Positions 15,191 through 23,746 are shown, counted from the first letter of the stretch. The stretch: 57,569 nt of DNA from Candidatus Kutchimonas denitrificans (GCA_011774835.1 JAACAK010000018.1:326-57894), one strand, 5' to 3'. Notes: generated by a model from the sequence alone, not told the origin. Program-made: numbers and translations.

Positions 15191-15913
15191 GGGTCTCCTC
15201 CCGCTTACGTGGAACCGTTATTTGGATCGGATGGTCGGGCCGTTCGATTATGATGCCAGTCTACGATCCGATGGGACCGATGTCTATGACGCGGGTGAGG
15301 CGAGGCGCTGGCCTGCCGGCGAGGAGATTGCCGGAAGGATCGATGGTCTTCACGTCGGCCCAAGGCCGGGGAAGACTCGGCTAAGAGAAAGGTACCGAGG
15401 CGACAGGCCAGCGCTTCGAGAGTGATGTTGGGGTCGGTCGTATCGTGAGAAGCCAGCCGTGTTGGAGTGCCGGGCCAGAAGATCGAATACGTGTCCCCTC
15501 GAGACATCCCCTGAGTACAATCTCCGGGCCCGGCACACACTGAGGCGTCGGTTGGTGTTTTCGAAATGCTCCCGGTCGAGATCTATGATCCAGGCCGTGA
15601 ACGCTCGAGCCGCTGCGACCATCCTCCTGCGTGTAGCTTCCATCCACACCGCGTGTCGGCTGCTCGAGCGGTTCACCGCGCGACTGTCGTGCGTAGGCCC
15701 AACCCGCCGCTTCAGGGCCGCCCGTATGTGTTGTTTTGAATCCCCACCTGCCGCGCGCAACCCATATGGCCAGCCGGGGCCGAATCGAGCTCGCTGTGAG
15801 GATCTGGCGTCGCATGTTGTATCTTTCGTCGTGGGCGGCTTGGCTATTGCACGGAGTGTCGCCTGTGCTCCTGTCTAGTAGACGTCCGGATCGAGGAAAA
15901 CGTTAAAGAACGG
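15191..15913. other. 723-bp intergenic region, no supported gene
   Basis: Composition is less GC-skewed by codon position than the flanking genes. Open frames on both strands (for example 15459-15878 plus and 15381-15815 minus) are Arg/Ser/Cys-rich, have no ribosome-binding site and no motif I recognise. Decayed coding sequence is possible but not demonstrable by eye. It must contain the promoter of the divergent small membrane protein at its left end and of the CPBP gene at its right end. Confidence 0.5.
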
Positions 15914-16795
15914 TTGGCAGGATTGGCAGATCCGCAGGATCGAGCACCGGAAAGGGAGGCGGCGGACCGGGCCTCGGGTCCCGAGCCCGGTCTGGGGCAG
16001 GTCGTGCTCTCCCTCCTGGTTGGACTCACGCTAGCGGTATTTCTGGGCGGCGGCGCGTTATTTGTCACGGGATCGCTGGCCGTGGCGGCCCTGATGTTGG
16101 AACTGGGATTGCTGGCTGGCGTCATCCTCACCCTTCTGGCGCGGCGGCAACGGCCGTGGGGAGCGCTTCGGTTACGGCCCGTTCCGCGCTCGATCTACGT
16201 CCTGGCTGCGGTCCTGGGACTGGTGCTGCTGCTGGTGAACATCGGCGCCTCTCTGCTGCTGGGCCCGCCGACCCGAGACATCGAGTTCGTGATCTCGGCG
16301 GAGGGAACGGCGGAGCGGATACTCCTGGCGGTGAGCATCGGTCTGCTGGCGCCGTTGATCGAGGAGATGTTGTTTCGGGGTTTGCTGCAGGGGACGTTGG
16401 AGCGCCGCGTGCGTCCGTGGACCGCGATCGGGTTCACCGCGGTCGCGTTCGGTGCGCTCCACGGGCCGCAGGGTGCGGTGCTCTTCTTCGTCTGGAGCCT
16501 GCCCGTCGGCTGGGTCACGTGGCGGCTGGACAGCATCCGGCCGGCTGTGGTGATCCACGCGATCAACAACGGGATCGGCCTGCTGGGGCTGCTGGTCACC
16601 GGGGCCGCCGAGCCGCCGGAACCGGAGGGTGGGGCCGGCAGTCTGGCTCTTGGCGTTCTGCTCCTGGCGGGCGCGGGACTGTGGATCGTGACCCTGTGCC
16701 GTCGTGTGGACGAGGTGGCGGCACGCGCTGAGCCGTGGCGCGTGCCGGGCGCACTGTCGAAACCCGAAACGGATGCGTCTCGTAATGACGGCTGA
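15914..16795 (+). CDS. CPBP-family intramembrane metalloprotease-like protein
   Basis: About 293 residues and eight hydrophobic helices. All CPBP motifs are canonical: EEMLFRG (E150, E151, R155), FGALHG (H183) and VIHAINNG (H215, N218-N219). The family includes Rce1-like and PrsW-distant proteins that cleave within membranes; bacterial substrates are mostly unknown. The frame begins at TTG 15914 with poor SD. The frame remains open upstream through a charged segment (VDVRIEENVKER), so the true start may lie further 5'. It is followed 80 nt later by an M50-family gene on the same strand. Confidence 0.8.
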   Translation: MAGLADPQDRAPEREAADRASGPEPGLGQVVLSLLVGLTLAVFLGGGALFVTGSLAVAALMLELGLLAGVILTLLARRQRPWGALRLRPVPRSIYVLAAVLGLVLLLVNIGASLLLGPPTRDIEFVISAEGTAERILLAVSIGLLAPLIEEMLFRGLLQGTLERRVRPWTAIGFTAVAFGALHGPQGAVLFFVWSLPVGWVTWRLDSIRPAVVIHAINNGIGLLGLLVTGAAEPPEPEGGAGSLALGVLLLAGAGLWIVTLCRRVDEVAARAEPWRVPGALSKPETDASRNDG

Positions 16796-16875
16796 ACTTG
16801 TTTGGCGGTAGCGCCCGCGTTGGACACAGCGGGCAGGTGCGGACGGCGTCCCCCGTCCGTCGTGACTGACGGGCC

Positions 16876-17586
16876 ATGGAAGATATCACCAAGCGACGCG
16901 TAAGATTCCTGGCGGGGTTCGCCGTCTACTTCGTAGTGCTCTGGGTTCTCTGGAACACGCCGTTCGTCTATCCGATCAAGATCTTCGTCGTCCTGCTGCA
17001 TGAAGTCAGTCATGGAGTGATGGCGCTGGCGACCGGGGGCGCGATCGAGCGGATCACGATCTCCGCGGCGCAGGGCGGCATGTGCCAATGCTCCGGTGGC
17101 AGCCCGTTCCTGATTCTGTCGGCCGGCTATCTCGGCAGTCTGCTGTTCGGCGCACTGATCCTCTGGCCGGCGCGCGGTCAGGGCATCGTTCCGCGGGCGG
17201 CCGCGGCGACGATCGGTGTCGTGGTGGTCATCGCCACGGCGCTCTGGGTTCGGAACGCGTTCGGACTCATGTTCGGCTTCGGGTTCGGCGGCCTACTGAT
17301 CGCAGCGGCCCGTCAGCTGCCGGAGCAGGGTAACGCCATGCTGCTGACCGTGCTCGGGCTGACCAGCTGCCTTTACGCGATCCTCGACATCAAGAGCGAC
17401 ATACTCGATCGGCCGAACCTGCCGTCCGACGCCCGCATGCTGGCCGAACTGACGGGCATCCCCACGGTCGTCTGGGGCATGCTGTGGATCGCCGCGGCCT
17501 TGCTGTTCATCCTCTGGCTGTTCCGGAGAGGGCTGGCCCGAGTGGCGGCCAGCCCGGCGGACGAGAAGGAGCCCTTCAAGGTCTGA
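16876..17586 (+). CDS. M50-family membrane metalloprotease
   Basis: 236 residues with about six TM helices. The zinc-binding HEVSH (H42, E43, H46) lies in the second helix (FVVLLHEVSHGVMALATGG), followed by a Cys-containing loop (GGMCQCSGGSPF) and SAGYLGSLLFGALIL. A later ILDRPNLPSDARMLAELTG segment supplies the acidic residues expected for M50B-type peptidases. Members cut TM segments of anti-sigma factors and other substrates. There is no nearby PDZ domain. The link to the zf-HC2 anti-sigma 9 kb away is only speculation. Start ATG 16876 with weak SD. Confidence 0.8.
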   Translation: MEDITKRRVRFLAGFAVYFVVLWVLWNTPFVYPIKIFVVLLHEVSHGVMALATGGAIERITISAAQGGMCQCSGGSPFLILSAGYLGSLLFGALILWPARGQGIVPRAAAATIGVVVVIATALWVRNAFGLMFGFGFGGLLIAAARQLPEQGNAMLLTVLGLTSCLYAILDIKSDILDRPNLPSDARMLAELTGIPTVVWGMLWIAAALLFILWLFRRGLARVAASPADEKEPFKV

Positions 17587-17614
17587 TCACGCCTGCGTCC
17601 CGGCGGCCCGAGTA

Positions 17615-18799
17615 TCAGAAGAAGACCGTGACGGACAGGTAGACGAAGGCGGGAACCAGGCCGTACTCGGACGGCAGCGGAACGTCGCGGGTCGGCGTGT
17701 CGGCGCCGAAACCGAGGAAAAGGCCGCCGCTTGCCGTGAGCTCGTCCGTCAGCGAATGGGAAACGCCCGGCGTGAGCAGCAGGCTGGGGTCGTCGAGGTT
17801 GGTCAGCGCGAGGAGGGTGAGGGTCCAGAGCGGATGGAGTTGGTAGGAACCCTGGGCCATCAGCTCGTCGCGCCCGAGGACCTGAAGCTCGCCGCGGGCG
17901 AACGCGTCGGAGGCGACGACCCGGGTCAATTCTTCCGGGCCCGCAGCGCCGAACCCGTCTCGTTGATACTCGAAGACGTAATAGAGATCCCGGTCGAACG
18001 CCTGAGCGCGCCCATCGAGCCCGACGGTTCCGCGGAACACCAGGTCGTCGCCCGACTCCCTCAACTCCGCCTCGCCGCGGACGGCCACACCACCCAGCGC
18101 GCCGGTGGCCCCGACGGCCAGGGCCGCTTCGTCGTGCAGGACACCCAGCCAGCCGGAGAGCTCCCAGCTCCGCCATACCGTTCGACCCCGGGCCAGCGCG
18201 GTGACCGTCCTGCCGATCGAGTACTCGGCGACACGGACGACGAGGTCGATATCGCTCAACGGTCCAGGAAACAGCTGCAGGCGGATCGCATCCACGCCCG
18301 CCCGATACTCGCGGAAGGGGTCGGACGGGTCGAACGGGACGAACGGGTCCGCTGGTGTGAGGTATAGCGTGGTCGCCCAGGAGATCGCCTGTCGTCCGGC
18401 AACCGCGCGGGCAGTGCGACCCGGTGTCCAGCTCAGGCTCACCCGGTCGAAGCGGTGGCGCCAGGATACGTGATCGGAGCTCTCGATCGTCCATTCCAGC
18501 GGCAGCCACTCGCCGCCGCCGGGAACGACGCCGCCGAAGACAGCGACCGGGTTGCCGCCGGCCCGCTGGGTCAATCCCAACAGCTGCTCGTACGCGACAT
18601 CGAGAGCGAAGTCGGCGTGACGTATCCCGGTCATGAGACGCAGACGGTTCAGGTCGCCGAAACCGCCTGTGGCGAACGCCGTCGAGTCGCTCCAGGTGGG
18701 AACGTTGAGATAGTAGCCCCGGATCTCCGGCAACTGGGCGTGAAGGGCGCGCGCCCCGCCGAGAACCACGAATAGGGCGAAGGCCGCGGCCCGTCTCAC
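17615..18799 (-). CDS. outer-membrane beta-barrel protein
   Basis: 394 residues from GTG 18799. Signal peptide MRRAAAFALFVVLGGARALHAQ, then alternating amphipathic strands and a C-terminal outer-membrane signature ending YLSVTVFF. Segments such as WRHRFDRVSLSWTPGRTARAVAGRQAISWATTLYLTPADPF resemble DUF1302-type or porin-like barrels that accompany LolA-like proteins and exporters. It is the last gene of a five-gene operon; its start overlaps the ATPase stop (GTGA). A role as the outer-membrane end of the export or lipid pathway is inferred. Confidence 0.8.
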   Translation of the reverse strand: MRRAAAFALFVVLGGARALHAQLPEIRGYYLNVPTWSDSTAFATGGFGDLNRLRLMTGIRHADFALDVAYEQLLGLTQRAGGNPVAVFGGVVPGGGEWLPLEWTIESSDHVSWRHRFDRVSLSWTPGRTARAVAGRQAISWATTLYLTPADPFVPFDPSDPFREYRAGVDAIRLQLFPGPLSDIDLVVRVAEYSIGRTVTALARGRTVWRSWELSGWLGVLHDEAALAVGATGALGGVAVRGEAELRESGDDLVFRGTVGLDGRAQAFDRDLYYVFEYQRDGFGAAGPEELTRVVASDAFARGELQVLGRDELMAQGSYQLHPLWTLTLLALTNLDDPSLLLTPGVSHSLTDELTASGGLFLGFGADTPTRDVPLPSEYGLVPAFVYLSVTVFF

Positions 18800-19521
18800 C
18801 GTTTCGGCTCGGGCTGCCGTCGCTCGTCGGACGCGATCGCGCCGTCGACCAGTCGTACCAGGCGTCGTGCCCGTTCCATCACCCGCGGGTCGTGGGTGGC
18901 GAAGACGAACGTGGTGCCCAGTTCGCGATTCAGCTCCTCCATCATGTCGAGGAGCTGATCGCTGGCTGACGAATCCAGGTTGGCGGTGGGCTCGTCGGCC
19001 AGGACCAGCGCCGGCTGGCCGGCTACCGCACGAATCACCGCGACCCGCTGCTGCTGACCGCCGGAGAGCTTGCCCGGGCGCCGATCCTCCAGCCCGCTGA
19101 GACCGGTCCGCTCGAACAGCGTCTCGAGCCGTCGTCGTCGTTCGGACTCATCGGCCCCCTGGAGGAGCAGCGGGAACTCGGCGTTCTCCAGCGCGGTCAG
19201 GACGGGCAGCAGATTGTAGGCCTGGAAGACGAAGCCCACGTGCTCGAGGCGGAGCCGTGCCAGCTCGCGATTCGACATGGCGGTGAGGTCGTTACCGGCC
19301 ACCCAGACGCCGCCCCGGGAGGGTCGGGTCAGGCCGCCGATCAGGTTGAGCAGCGTCGTCTTGCCGGAGCCCGATGGGCCCGCCATGGCGGTGAACTCGC
19401 CCGACTCGATCGTCATCGTCACGCCGCGCACGGCCTGGACCTCCTCCGGCTCCTGCTCGAAGATCTTCCAGACATCCTCGGTCCGGACGGCGGCGGAGTT
19501 CTTCTCGTGGATATCGTTCAT
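18796..19521 (-). CDS. LolD/MacB-type ABC transporter ATP-binding protein
   Basis: 241 residues. Walker A GPSGSGKTT (about 49-57), Q-loop FVFQAYNLLPVLTALENAEFP typical of the LolD/MacB/FtsE class, signature LSGGQQQRVAVIRA, Walker B LVLADEPTANLD and switch His in ATHD. Overlaps the upstream permease by 4 nt and the downstream barrel by 4 nt. With two FtsX-type permeases it would form a LolCDE-like or MacB-like mechanotransmission exporter that extracts molecules from the inner membrane rather than pumping them through it. Confidence 0.93.
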   Translation of the reverse strand: MNDIHEKNSAAVRTEDVWKIFEQEPEEVQAVRGVTMTIESGEFTAMAGPSGSGKTTLLNLIGGLTRPSRGGVWVAGNDLTAMSNRELARLRLEHVGFVFQAYNLLPVLTALENAEFPLLLQGADESERRRRLETLFERTGLSGLEDRRPGKLSGGQQQRVAVIRAVAGQPALVLADEPTANLDSSASDQLLDMMEELNRELGTTFVFATHDPRVMERARRLVRLVDGAIASDERRQPEPKR

Positions 19522-20795
19522 CTTTCGAATTTCATCGCTTCGGCGACGTCGATTCGTGTGGCCCGGTAGGCTGGGTACAAGGATGCGATCGTGCCGATGA
19601 AGAGGATGAAGATCAGCGACTGTACGATTCTGCGGATGCTGAACATGGGGACGATGACCGGATCGATCACGATCCCGGAGAAGGTCCAGTCCTCGCCCCA
19701 GGTGAAAGAGAAGTCGAGCCCATCGCGCCAGAAGAACCAGGTGACGAACAGGCCTATCGCGATGCCGACAAAGCCGCTCAGCGCCGTCAATATGAGCCCT
19801 TCGGTGATGACCAGTCCGCCCGTCTGGCCGGGCGTGTAGCCGAGTGCCTGCAGCAGACCGAACTCGCGCTTGCGGTACATCACGGACATCAGGACCGTGT
19901 TGACGATGGCCAGGGCGATGATGCTGAACATGATGACCTGCCAGACGTAGTTGCCGAGGTCGTCGATGCGCACGGCGGCGTCCAGCTGGGGCGAGGCCTC
20001 GCGCCAGCTCAGCACGGTCAACTGGTCGGCCTCGATCGGGTCGGCGAGGCGTCGGCGCAGCTCGTTGACGACCGGCCCCACCGCCCGGCTACGGTCGAGC
20101 AGTATCGCGATCCGCGTCACATCGTCGTCCACGCGAAGCCACGAACTGGCGGTGCCGATCGGGATGTGGATCAATGAACCATCGATCTCGGGAACGCCGG
20201 ATCGAAAGATGCCGACGACCCGGACCAGCTGTCCGGCGATTTCGCCGTCCGCGGTCTGCGCGGTGAGCACGAGTCGCGAACCGAGTCGCAGGTCGAGACT
20301 CTCGACCAACGTGGCGCCGACGTAGGCGGCCAGGCGGTCATCGGGCTCCAGGTAGCGTCCCTCTACCCGCTTGTCGTCGAGGATGGAGAACCGTGACTCG
20401 GCGGCGGGATCGACACCGACGATCGCGGCGGGCCGGGCGCCGTCGGGTGAGCTGGCCAGCCCGTCGATCGCCAGCTGGGGCGCGGCCGTCTGGACGTGCT
20501 CGGCGATGGCGGGCGCCTCGAGGGCGCGCTCGGCGGCACGGCGGACGGCCGCCGGGAGGCGATCCTCGATCTTGCGGGTCATCTGGAACCCCGGCGCCTG
20601 GAGCGCGATGTGGCCGCTGCCCAGCCGGGCGCCGGACTCGATCCAGTCTTCGTGGCCGCCGTCGGCGATGGAGAGGGAGAAGATGAGCAGGGCGCCGCCC
20701 ACGATCATCGCGGCGGCGGTGAGCGCGGTGCGGCGCGCGTAGCGCCGCAGGTTTCTGACAGCCAGGCGAACGAGTGTCGTGGCTCGAGGCAGCAT
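19518..20795 (-). CDS. FtsX/MacB-type ABC transporter permease
   Basis: 425 residues. Topology is one N-terminal TM helix (AAMIVGGALLIFSLSI), a large periplasmic domain (about residues 45-275) with SRFSILDDKRVEGRYLEPDDRL and a beta-rich core, then three C-terminal helices (VIMFSIIALAIVNTVLMSVMYRKREFGLLQALGYTPGQ, GFVGIAIGLFVTWFFW, IFILFIGTIASLYPAYRATRIDVAEAMKFE). The MYRKREFGLLQALG coupling helix is diagnostic of LolC/E and MacB families. Paired with the 420-residue permease 3 nt upstream, suggesting a heterodimer. Confidence 0.92.
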   Translation of the reverse strand: MLPRATTLVRLAVRNLRRYARRTALTAAAMIVGGALLIFSLSIADGGHEDWIESGARLGSGHIALQAPGFQMTRKIEDRLPAAVRRAAERALEAPAIAEHVQTAAPQLAIDGLASSPDGARPAAIVGVDPAAESRFSILDDKRVEGRYLEPDDRLAAYVGATLVESLDLRLGSRLVLTAQTADGEIAGQLVRVVGIFRSGVPEIDGSLIHIPIGTASSWLRVDDDVTRIAILLDRSRAVGPVVNELRRRLADPIEADQLTVLSWREASPQLDAAVRIDDLGNYVWQVIMFSIIALAIVNTVLMSVMYRKREFGLLQALGYTPGQTGGLVITEGLILTALSGFVGIAIGLFVTWFFWRDGLDFSFTWGEDWTFSGIVIDPVIVPMFSIRRIVQSLIFILFIGTIASLYPAYRATRIDVAEAMKFER

Positions 20796-20798
20796 GGC

Positions 20799-22061
20799 TC
20801 AGAGACCCGACAGGGTATCGGCGGGCGGCACGCGGGCGGCCCGGGCCGCCGGATAGAGCGAAGCCAGGACGGCGGTCAGGAGCAGGGCCAGGGCAGTCCA
20901 GACCCACATCGGCGGGTTCAGGGTGACCTTGAGCTGCGGCCGGATCAGCGCACCGAAGAAGGTGTAATCGCCGTAGAACCAGCCGAGGTCGGGCGGCGCT
21001 TTGTAGAACCAGAACATGATGGGTGTCGTGATCAGGGCGCCGAGGACGAGACTGATCGCGCCCAGGCTGAGCGCTTCGGCGAGCACCGTGCGAACGATGG
21101 CGAACGGACTGGTGCCGAGAGCGAGCATCACGGCGAACTCGCGGCGCCGTTCGTACGTGGCCATCAGCATCGTGTTGGCGACGCCGAAGATCGCGATGGC
21201 GAAGACGATGAAGATGATCACGCCGTTCCAGGCGTCGGCCAGCTGGGCGTAGTCGAGCATCTCGGGGCGGAGCCGCGTCCACGGCTCGATCTCGATCCCC
21301 AGCTCCCGGGGGGCGAGGCGCTCGGCGATCCGCGCGGCGGCCTCGGTGGCCAGCCACGGATCGGTCGTCGCCGCTGCGATCTCGTGCACCCGATCGGTAG
21401 ACAGGACGACCAGTGATTGCAGTGAGCCGATCGGCATCAGTGCGTAGGTCGCGTCGAGCTCGGCCAGGCCGCTACGGAAGATGCCCGAAACACTGTAGAG
21501 GTCGTTCCCCATCGACCCGTCGGCTGCAGGCACCACCAGGATGATCTCGTCGCCGAGTCCCACTCCGAGCTGGCGGGCCATCTCGACACCGATGAGAATT
21601 TCTCGCGTGTCGATTCGCGGCGATCGCCCATCGATAACCGATCGCAGCAGCTTGCTGACCTGCGGTTCGAGGTCCGGGTCGATGCCGATCAGGATGCCGG
21701 CCGTGGTCGATTCGCCTGAGCTCACCAGGCCGCCGGCGTAGACCCGGGGGGTCGCTGCCACGATCGCCGGGTCGGCGGCGACCTCGCGGACCAGTGAGTA
21801 CACGTCGGCGCCGTCCCGGCCACCGATCGTATCGTAGATCTTTCGTTCCGGTCGATACTCTTGGTCGTGGACCTGAAGCTGGCTCGCGAAGGTGCTGGTG
21901 CCGCTTTCGATCATCTCCGCCGTGAGCCCGTCCATCCAGCCGATGAGGACCACCACGGCCAGGTAACCGAAGGCGAGTCCGGCGGCGGTGATGGCCGTGC
22001 GCCGACGGTTGCGGCCCAGGTTGCGCCAGCCGATTCGCCACCACGGGCCCGAGCTCAGCAT
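20799..22061 (-). CDS. FtsX/MacB-type ABC transporter permease (partner subunit)
   Basis: 420 residues, same architecture as its neighbour: N-terminal helix (ITAAGLAFGYLAVVVLIGWMDG), large periplasmic domain, and a C-terminal three-helix FtsX domain with NTMLMATYERRREFAVMLALGTSPFAIVRTVLAEALSL and ALLLTAVLASLYPAARAARVPPADTLSG. The periplasmic region contains IGVEMARQLGVGLGDEIILVVPAADGS, as in LolE/MacB-like proteins. Gaps of 3 nt on both sides indicate tight co-translation with the LolA-like gene and the second permease. Confidence 0.92.
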   Translation of the reverse strand: MLSSGPWWRIGWRNLGRNRRRTAITAAGLAFGYLAVVVLIGWMDGLTAEMIESGTSTFASQLQVHDQEYRPERKIYDTIGGRDGADVYSLVREVAADPAIVAATPRVYAGGLVSSGESTTAGILIGIDPDLEPQVSKLLRSVIDGRSPRIDTREILIGVEMARQLGVGLGDEIILVVPAADGSMGNDLYSVSGIFRSGLAELDATYALMPIGSLQSLVVLSTDRVHEIAAATTDPWLATEAAARIAERLAPRELGIEIEPWTRLRPEMLDYAQLADAWNGVIIFIVFAIAIFGVANTMLMATYERRREFAVMLALGTSPFAIVRTVLAEALSLGAISLVLGALITTPIMFWFYKAPPDLGWFYGDYTFFGALIRPQLKVTLNPPMWVWTALALLLTAVLASLYPAARAARVPPADTLSGL

Positions 22062-22064
22062 CGT

Positions 22065-22832
22065 CTATCGTCCTCCGCTCCGCAAAGCCCGCAACGAGAA
22101 GAAGCTCTCGTCGAGTCCGATGTTGAACTCGAGGTCGCGATAACGAATCGTCGTATGCTCGTCTGGCTTGTCCTCGGGCCTCATCGTCATGACGGTGGGC
22201 ACCAGCCGATCGTCCATGACCCGGTAGTCGCTGAAGTTCAGCATGCGCACCAGGTTGCCGTCTTCATCGTAGTAGCGTGCCCAGGTGGGCATGAGATCGT
22301 CCTTCCTCACCTGGTACTCGATCCGTCCCCATACGACCGCCGCTTCCTGTTTCGGCCTCAGATCGAACTCCCATACCGCGACGCCGTCCCGCTCACCCTC
22401 GTAGGCGATCTCGATGTCGTAGTCCTCGACCAGGCGGCTCTCCTTGACCAGGTCGTCGTTGGTGAAGTGCGAGCCCATCCAGGAGCCCATCATCATCGAG
22501 GGCGGAATCTTGATCGTGCGGTCGACTCGGGGCAGGTAGTTCCAGATCTCGTCGCCGGCCTTCAGCGTCGCCGTTCCCGCTTCCTTCTTCGGCGCCGTGA
22601 TTCGCACCAGCGAGTACTCGGTGCCCAGCGACCAGACCTTCATCGTCATGCTTCGCTCCCAGTGCTCCGTCACCACCTCCATCGTCGCCGTGCCGCGGCT
22701 CGATTCGCCGCGCAGTATCCGGTCGACACGATCGATGATCTCCTCCGCGGTCTCCTGACCGTGGGCGACGGCTGGCAGAAAGACGAAAACGAAGGGGAGG
22801 GATCGGGCGAGTCGGGTAAAGGTGTTGGCCAT
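22065..22832 (-). CDS. LolA-like outer-membrane lipoprotein-sorting protein
   Basis: 255 residues from ATG 22832, which has AGGGG 6 nt upstream and starts a signal peptide (MANTFTRLARSLPFVFVFLPAVAHGQ). The mature part begins ETAEEIIDRVDRILRGESSRGTATMEV and includes a LRPKQEAAVVWGRIEYQVRKDDLMPTW beta segment and a closing GLDESFFSLRALR, as in the LolA-like family often called outer membrane lipoprotein-sorting protein. Such proteins usually sit beside RND/MMPL exporters and carry lipid or lipoprotein through the periplasm. Here the partner is a two-permease ABC exporter. First gene of the operon, divergent from the GbsR regulator. Confidence 0.88.
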   Translation of the reverse strand: MANTFTRLARSLPFVFVFLPAVAHGQETAEEIIDRVDRILRGESSRGTATMEVVTEHWERSMTMKVWSLGTEYSLVRITAPKKEAGTATLKAGDEIWNYLPRVDRTIKIPPSMMMGSWMGSHFTNDDLVKESRLVEDYDIEIAYEGERDGVAVWEFDLRPKQEAAVVWGRIEYQVRKDDLMPTWARYYDEDGNLVRMLNFSDYRVMDDRLVPTVMTMRPEDKPDEHTTIRYRDLEFNIGLDESFFSLRALRSGGR

Positions 22833-22928
22833 GTCGAACCCCTGAACGTCGCGACAGATAGGGATAGGTGTCGAGGTCGGCACGGACGTCCCTGCCGGCG
22901 CCGCAGCGGTCATCCACCTGCCCGATGG

Positions 22929-22957
22929 TTGACGGTATCGATTATGTTCAGTATATA
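22929..22957 (+). promoter_or_regulatory. sigma70-like promoter of the GbsR/MarR regulator
   Basis: TTGACG (22929-22934), 17 nt, TATATA (22952-22957). A start near 22964 gives a leader of about 20 nt to ATG 22985. The -10 lies inside the 18-bp operator-like palindrome, so binding there would block it. Confidence 0.65.
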
Positions 22958-22963
22958 TTGAAC
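22946..22963. promoter_or_regulatory. 18-bp near-palindromic operator in the divergent intergenic region
   Basis: GTTCAGTATATATTGAAC; its reverse complement differs at only one symmetric pair (G/T against A/C). AT-rich inverted repeats of this size are typical MarR/GbsR dimer sites. It covers the -10 elements of both face-to-face promoters, so one bound dimer could silence both the regulator and the envelope-trafficking operon. Confidence 0.7.
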
Positions 22964-22978
22964 AACCTGAAAGATCAA
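22950..22978 (-). promoter_or_regulatory. sigma70-like promoter of the LolA-like/ABC operon
   Basis: On the minus strand TTGATC (22978-22973), 17 nt, TATACT (22955-22950). It is interleaved with the regulator promoter, the two -10 elements sharing bases 22952-22955. The leader to ATG 22832 would be about 110 nt. Confidence 0.6.
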
Positions 22979-22984
22979 GATCTC

Positions 22985-23473
22985 ATGGCTCGCCCCGACC
23001 TCGATCGCGTCCTCTCCCATTACGTCGAGCAGTGCGGCCTGCTGTTCGACCGCTGGGGGTTCCCCCGGACGGCGGGTCGAATCTGGGCTTGGCTCCACGT
23101 CTGCGACCCGCCGGAACAGACGGCCGGGCAGCTGGTGGACGCGCTCCACGTCAGCAAGGGTTCGGTCAGCACCAACACGCGTCTGCTGGAGGGTATGGGT
23201 CTGGTGGAGCGGGTGGGGATCCCGGATTCGCGCCAGAGTCATTATCGCATCCGGCCCGGAGGGTTGGAGTCGATGATGCGGCAACGGATCGTGGGGACGG
23301 CGGAGATTCGGCAGCTGGCGGAGGGCGCGTTGGCGGCGCTGGAGGCGGCCGAACCGGAGCGAGGGCAGCGGCTGCGGGCGAAGCGGGACTTTTACGCCTT
23401 CTGGGAGCGGGAGCTCGGCAAGGTCCTGGTGCGCTGGCAGGAAGAGCGCGGTGCCGCGCCGGCCGACGACTGA
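22985..23473 (+). CDS. GbsR/MarR-family transcriptional regulator
   Basis: 162 residues. Begins MARPDLDRVLSHYVEQCGLLFDRWGFPRTAGRIWAWL, the GbsR-type N-terminal helix, followed by a winged helix-turn-helix (TAGQLVDALHVSKGSVSTNTRLLEGMGLVERVGIPDSRQSHYRI) and a C-terminal helical dimerisation region. ATG 22985 is preferred to ATG 22925 because the upstream ATG would make the promoter and operator part of the coding region. It probably represses itself and the divergent operon. The inducing ligand is unknown; homologues respond to hydrophobic or osmolyte compounds. Confidence 0.88.
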   Translation: MARPDLDRVLSHYVEQCGLLFDRWGFPRTAGRIWAWLHVCDPPEQTAGQLVDALHVSKGSVSTNTRLLEGMGLVERVGIPDSRQSHYRIRPGGLESMMRQRIVGTAEIRQLAEGALAALEAAEPERGQRLRAKRDFYAFWERELGKVLVRWQEERGAAPADD

Positions 23474-23476
23474 CTG

Positions 23477-23702
23477 TCATCCGGGGTCGGCCCGGAACCG
23501 TCCCGTCTCCTCGATTTTCCACGGGATAGCCGCCGGCGGTCGCCGGCAGCTTGGCCCGAAGCCCTTCGCTGTCTCGCGCGACGAAGATCTTGATGCAGGA
23601 CTCGCCGTCGCACTCGCCGATTCCAGCCTCGACGACGCCGGGAGTGGCCATCCACTGGTCGGCATGCTGTTCGAGCACTTCTTAGATGGGTTGAGTCGGC
23701 AT
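23477..23702 (-). pseudogene. broken small conserved gene: one nonsense codon and one frameshift
   Basis: From ATG 23702 (GAGGG SD 8 nt upstream, 44 nt after the permease stop) the frame reads MPTQPI then TAA (23684-23682), and continues in the same frame EVLEQHADQWMATPGVV, GIGECDGESCIKIFVARDSE to GGYPV. At about 23519-23520 one extra C on the plus strand moves the rest into another frame, KIEETGRFRADPG then stop at 23477. Read through, this is a compact 70-residue acidic protein of a type I recall as a small conserved family of unknown function. A GTG at 23678 could restart after the nonsense codon, but the frameshift remains. Sequencing error at one site is possible, at both less so. Confidence 0.65.
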
Positions 23703-23746
23703 CTCGGGATTCCCTCGGCGTTCGGTTTCCGCCCCATCGAGCGGCG

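Noticed and set aside
15191-15913. Overlapping frames on both strands as a possible gene or transposase remnant
   Set aside because: No RBS, no recognisable motif on either strand, composition unlike the neighbours; listed as an intergenic region.
12372-16795. CPBP (Abi-labelled) genes as phage defence
   Set aside because: The Abi name of the family does not imply defence; no other defence genes are present.
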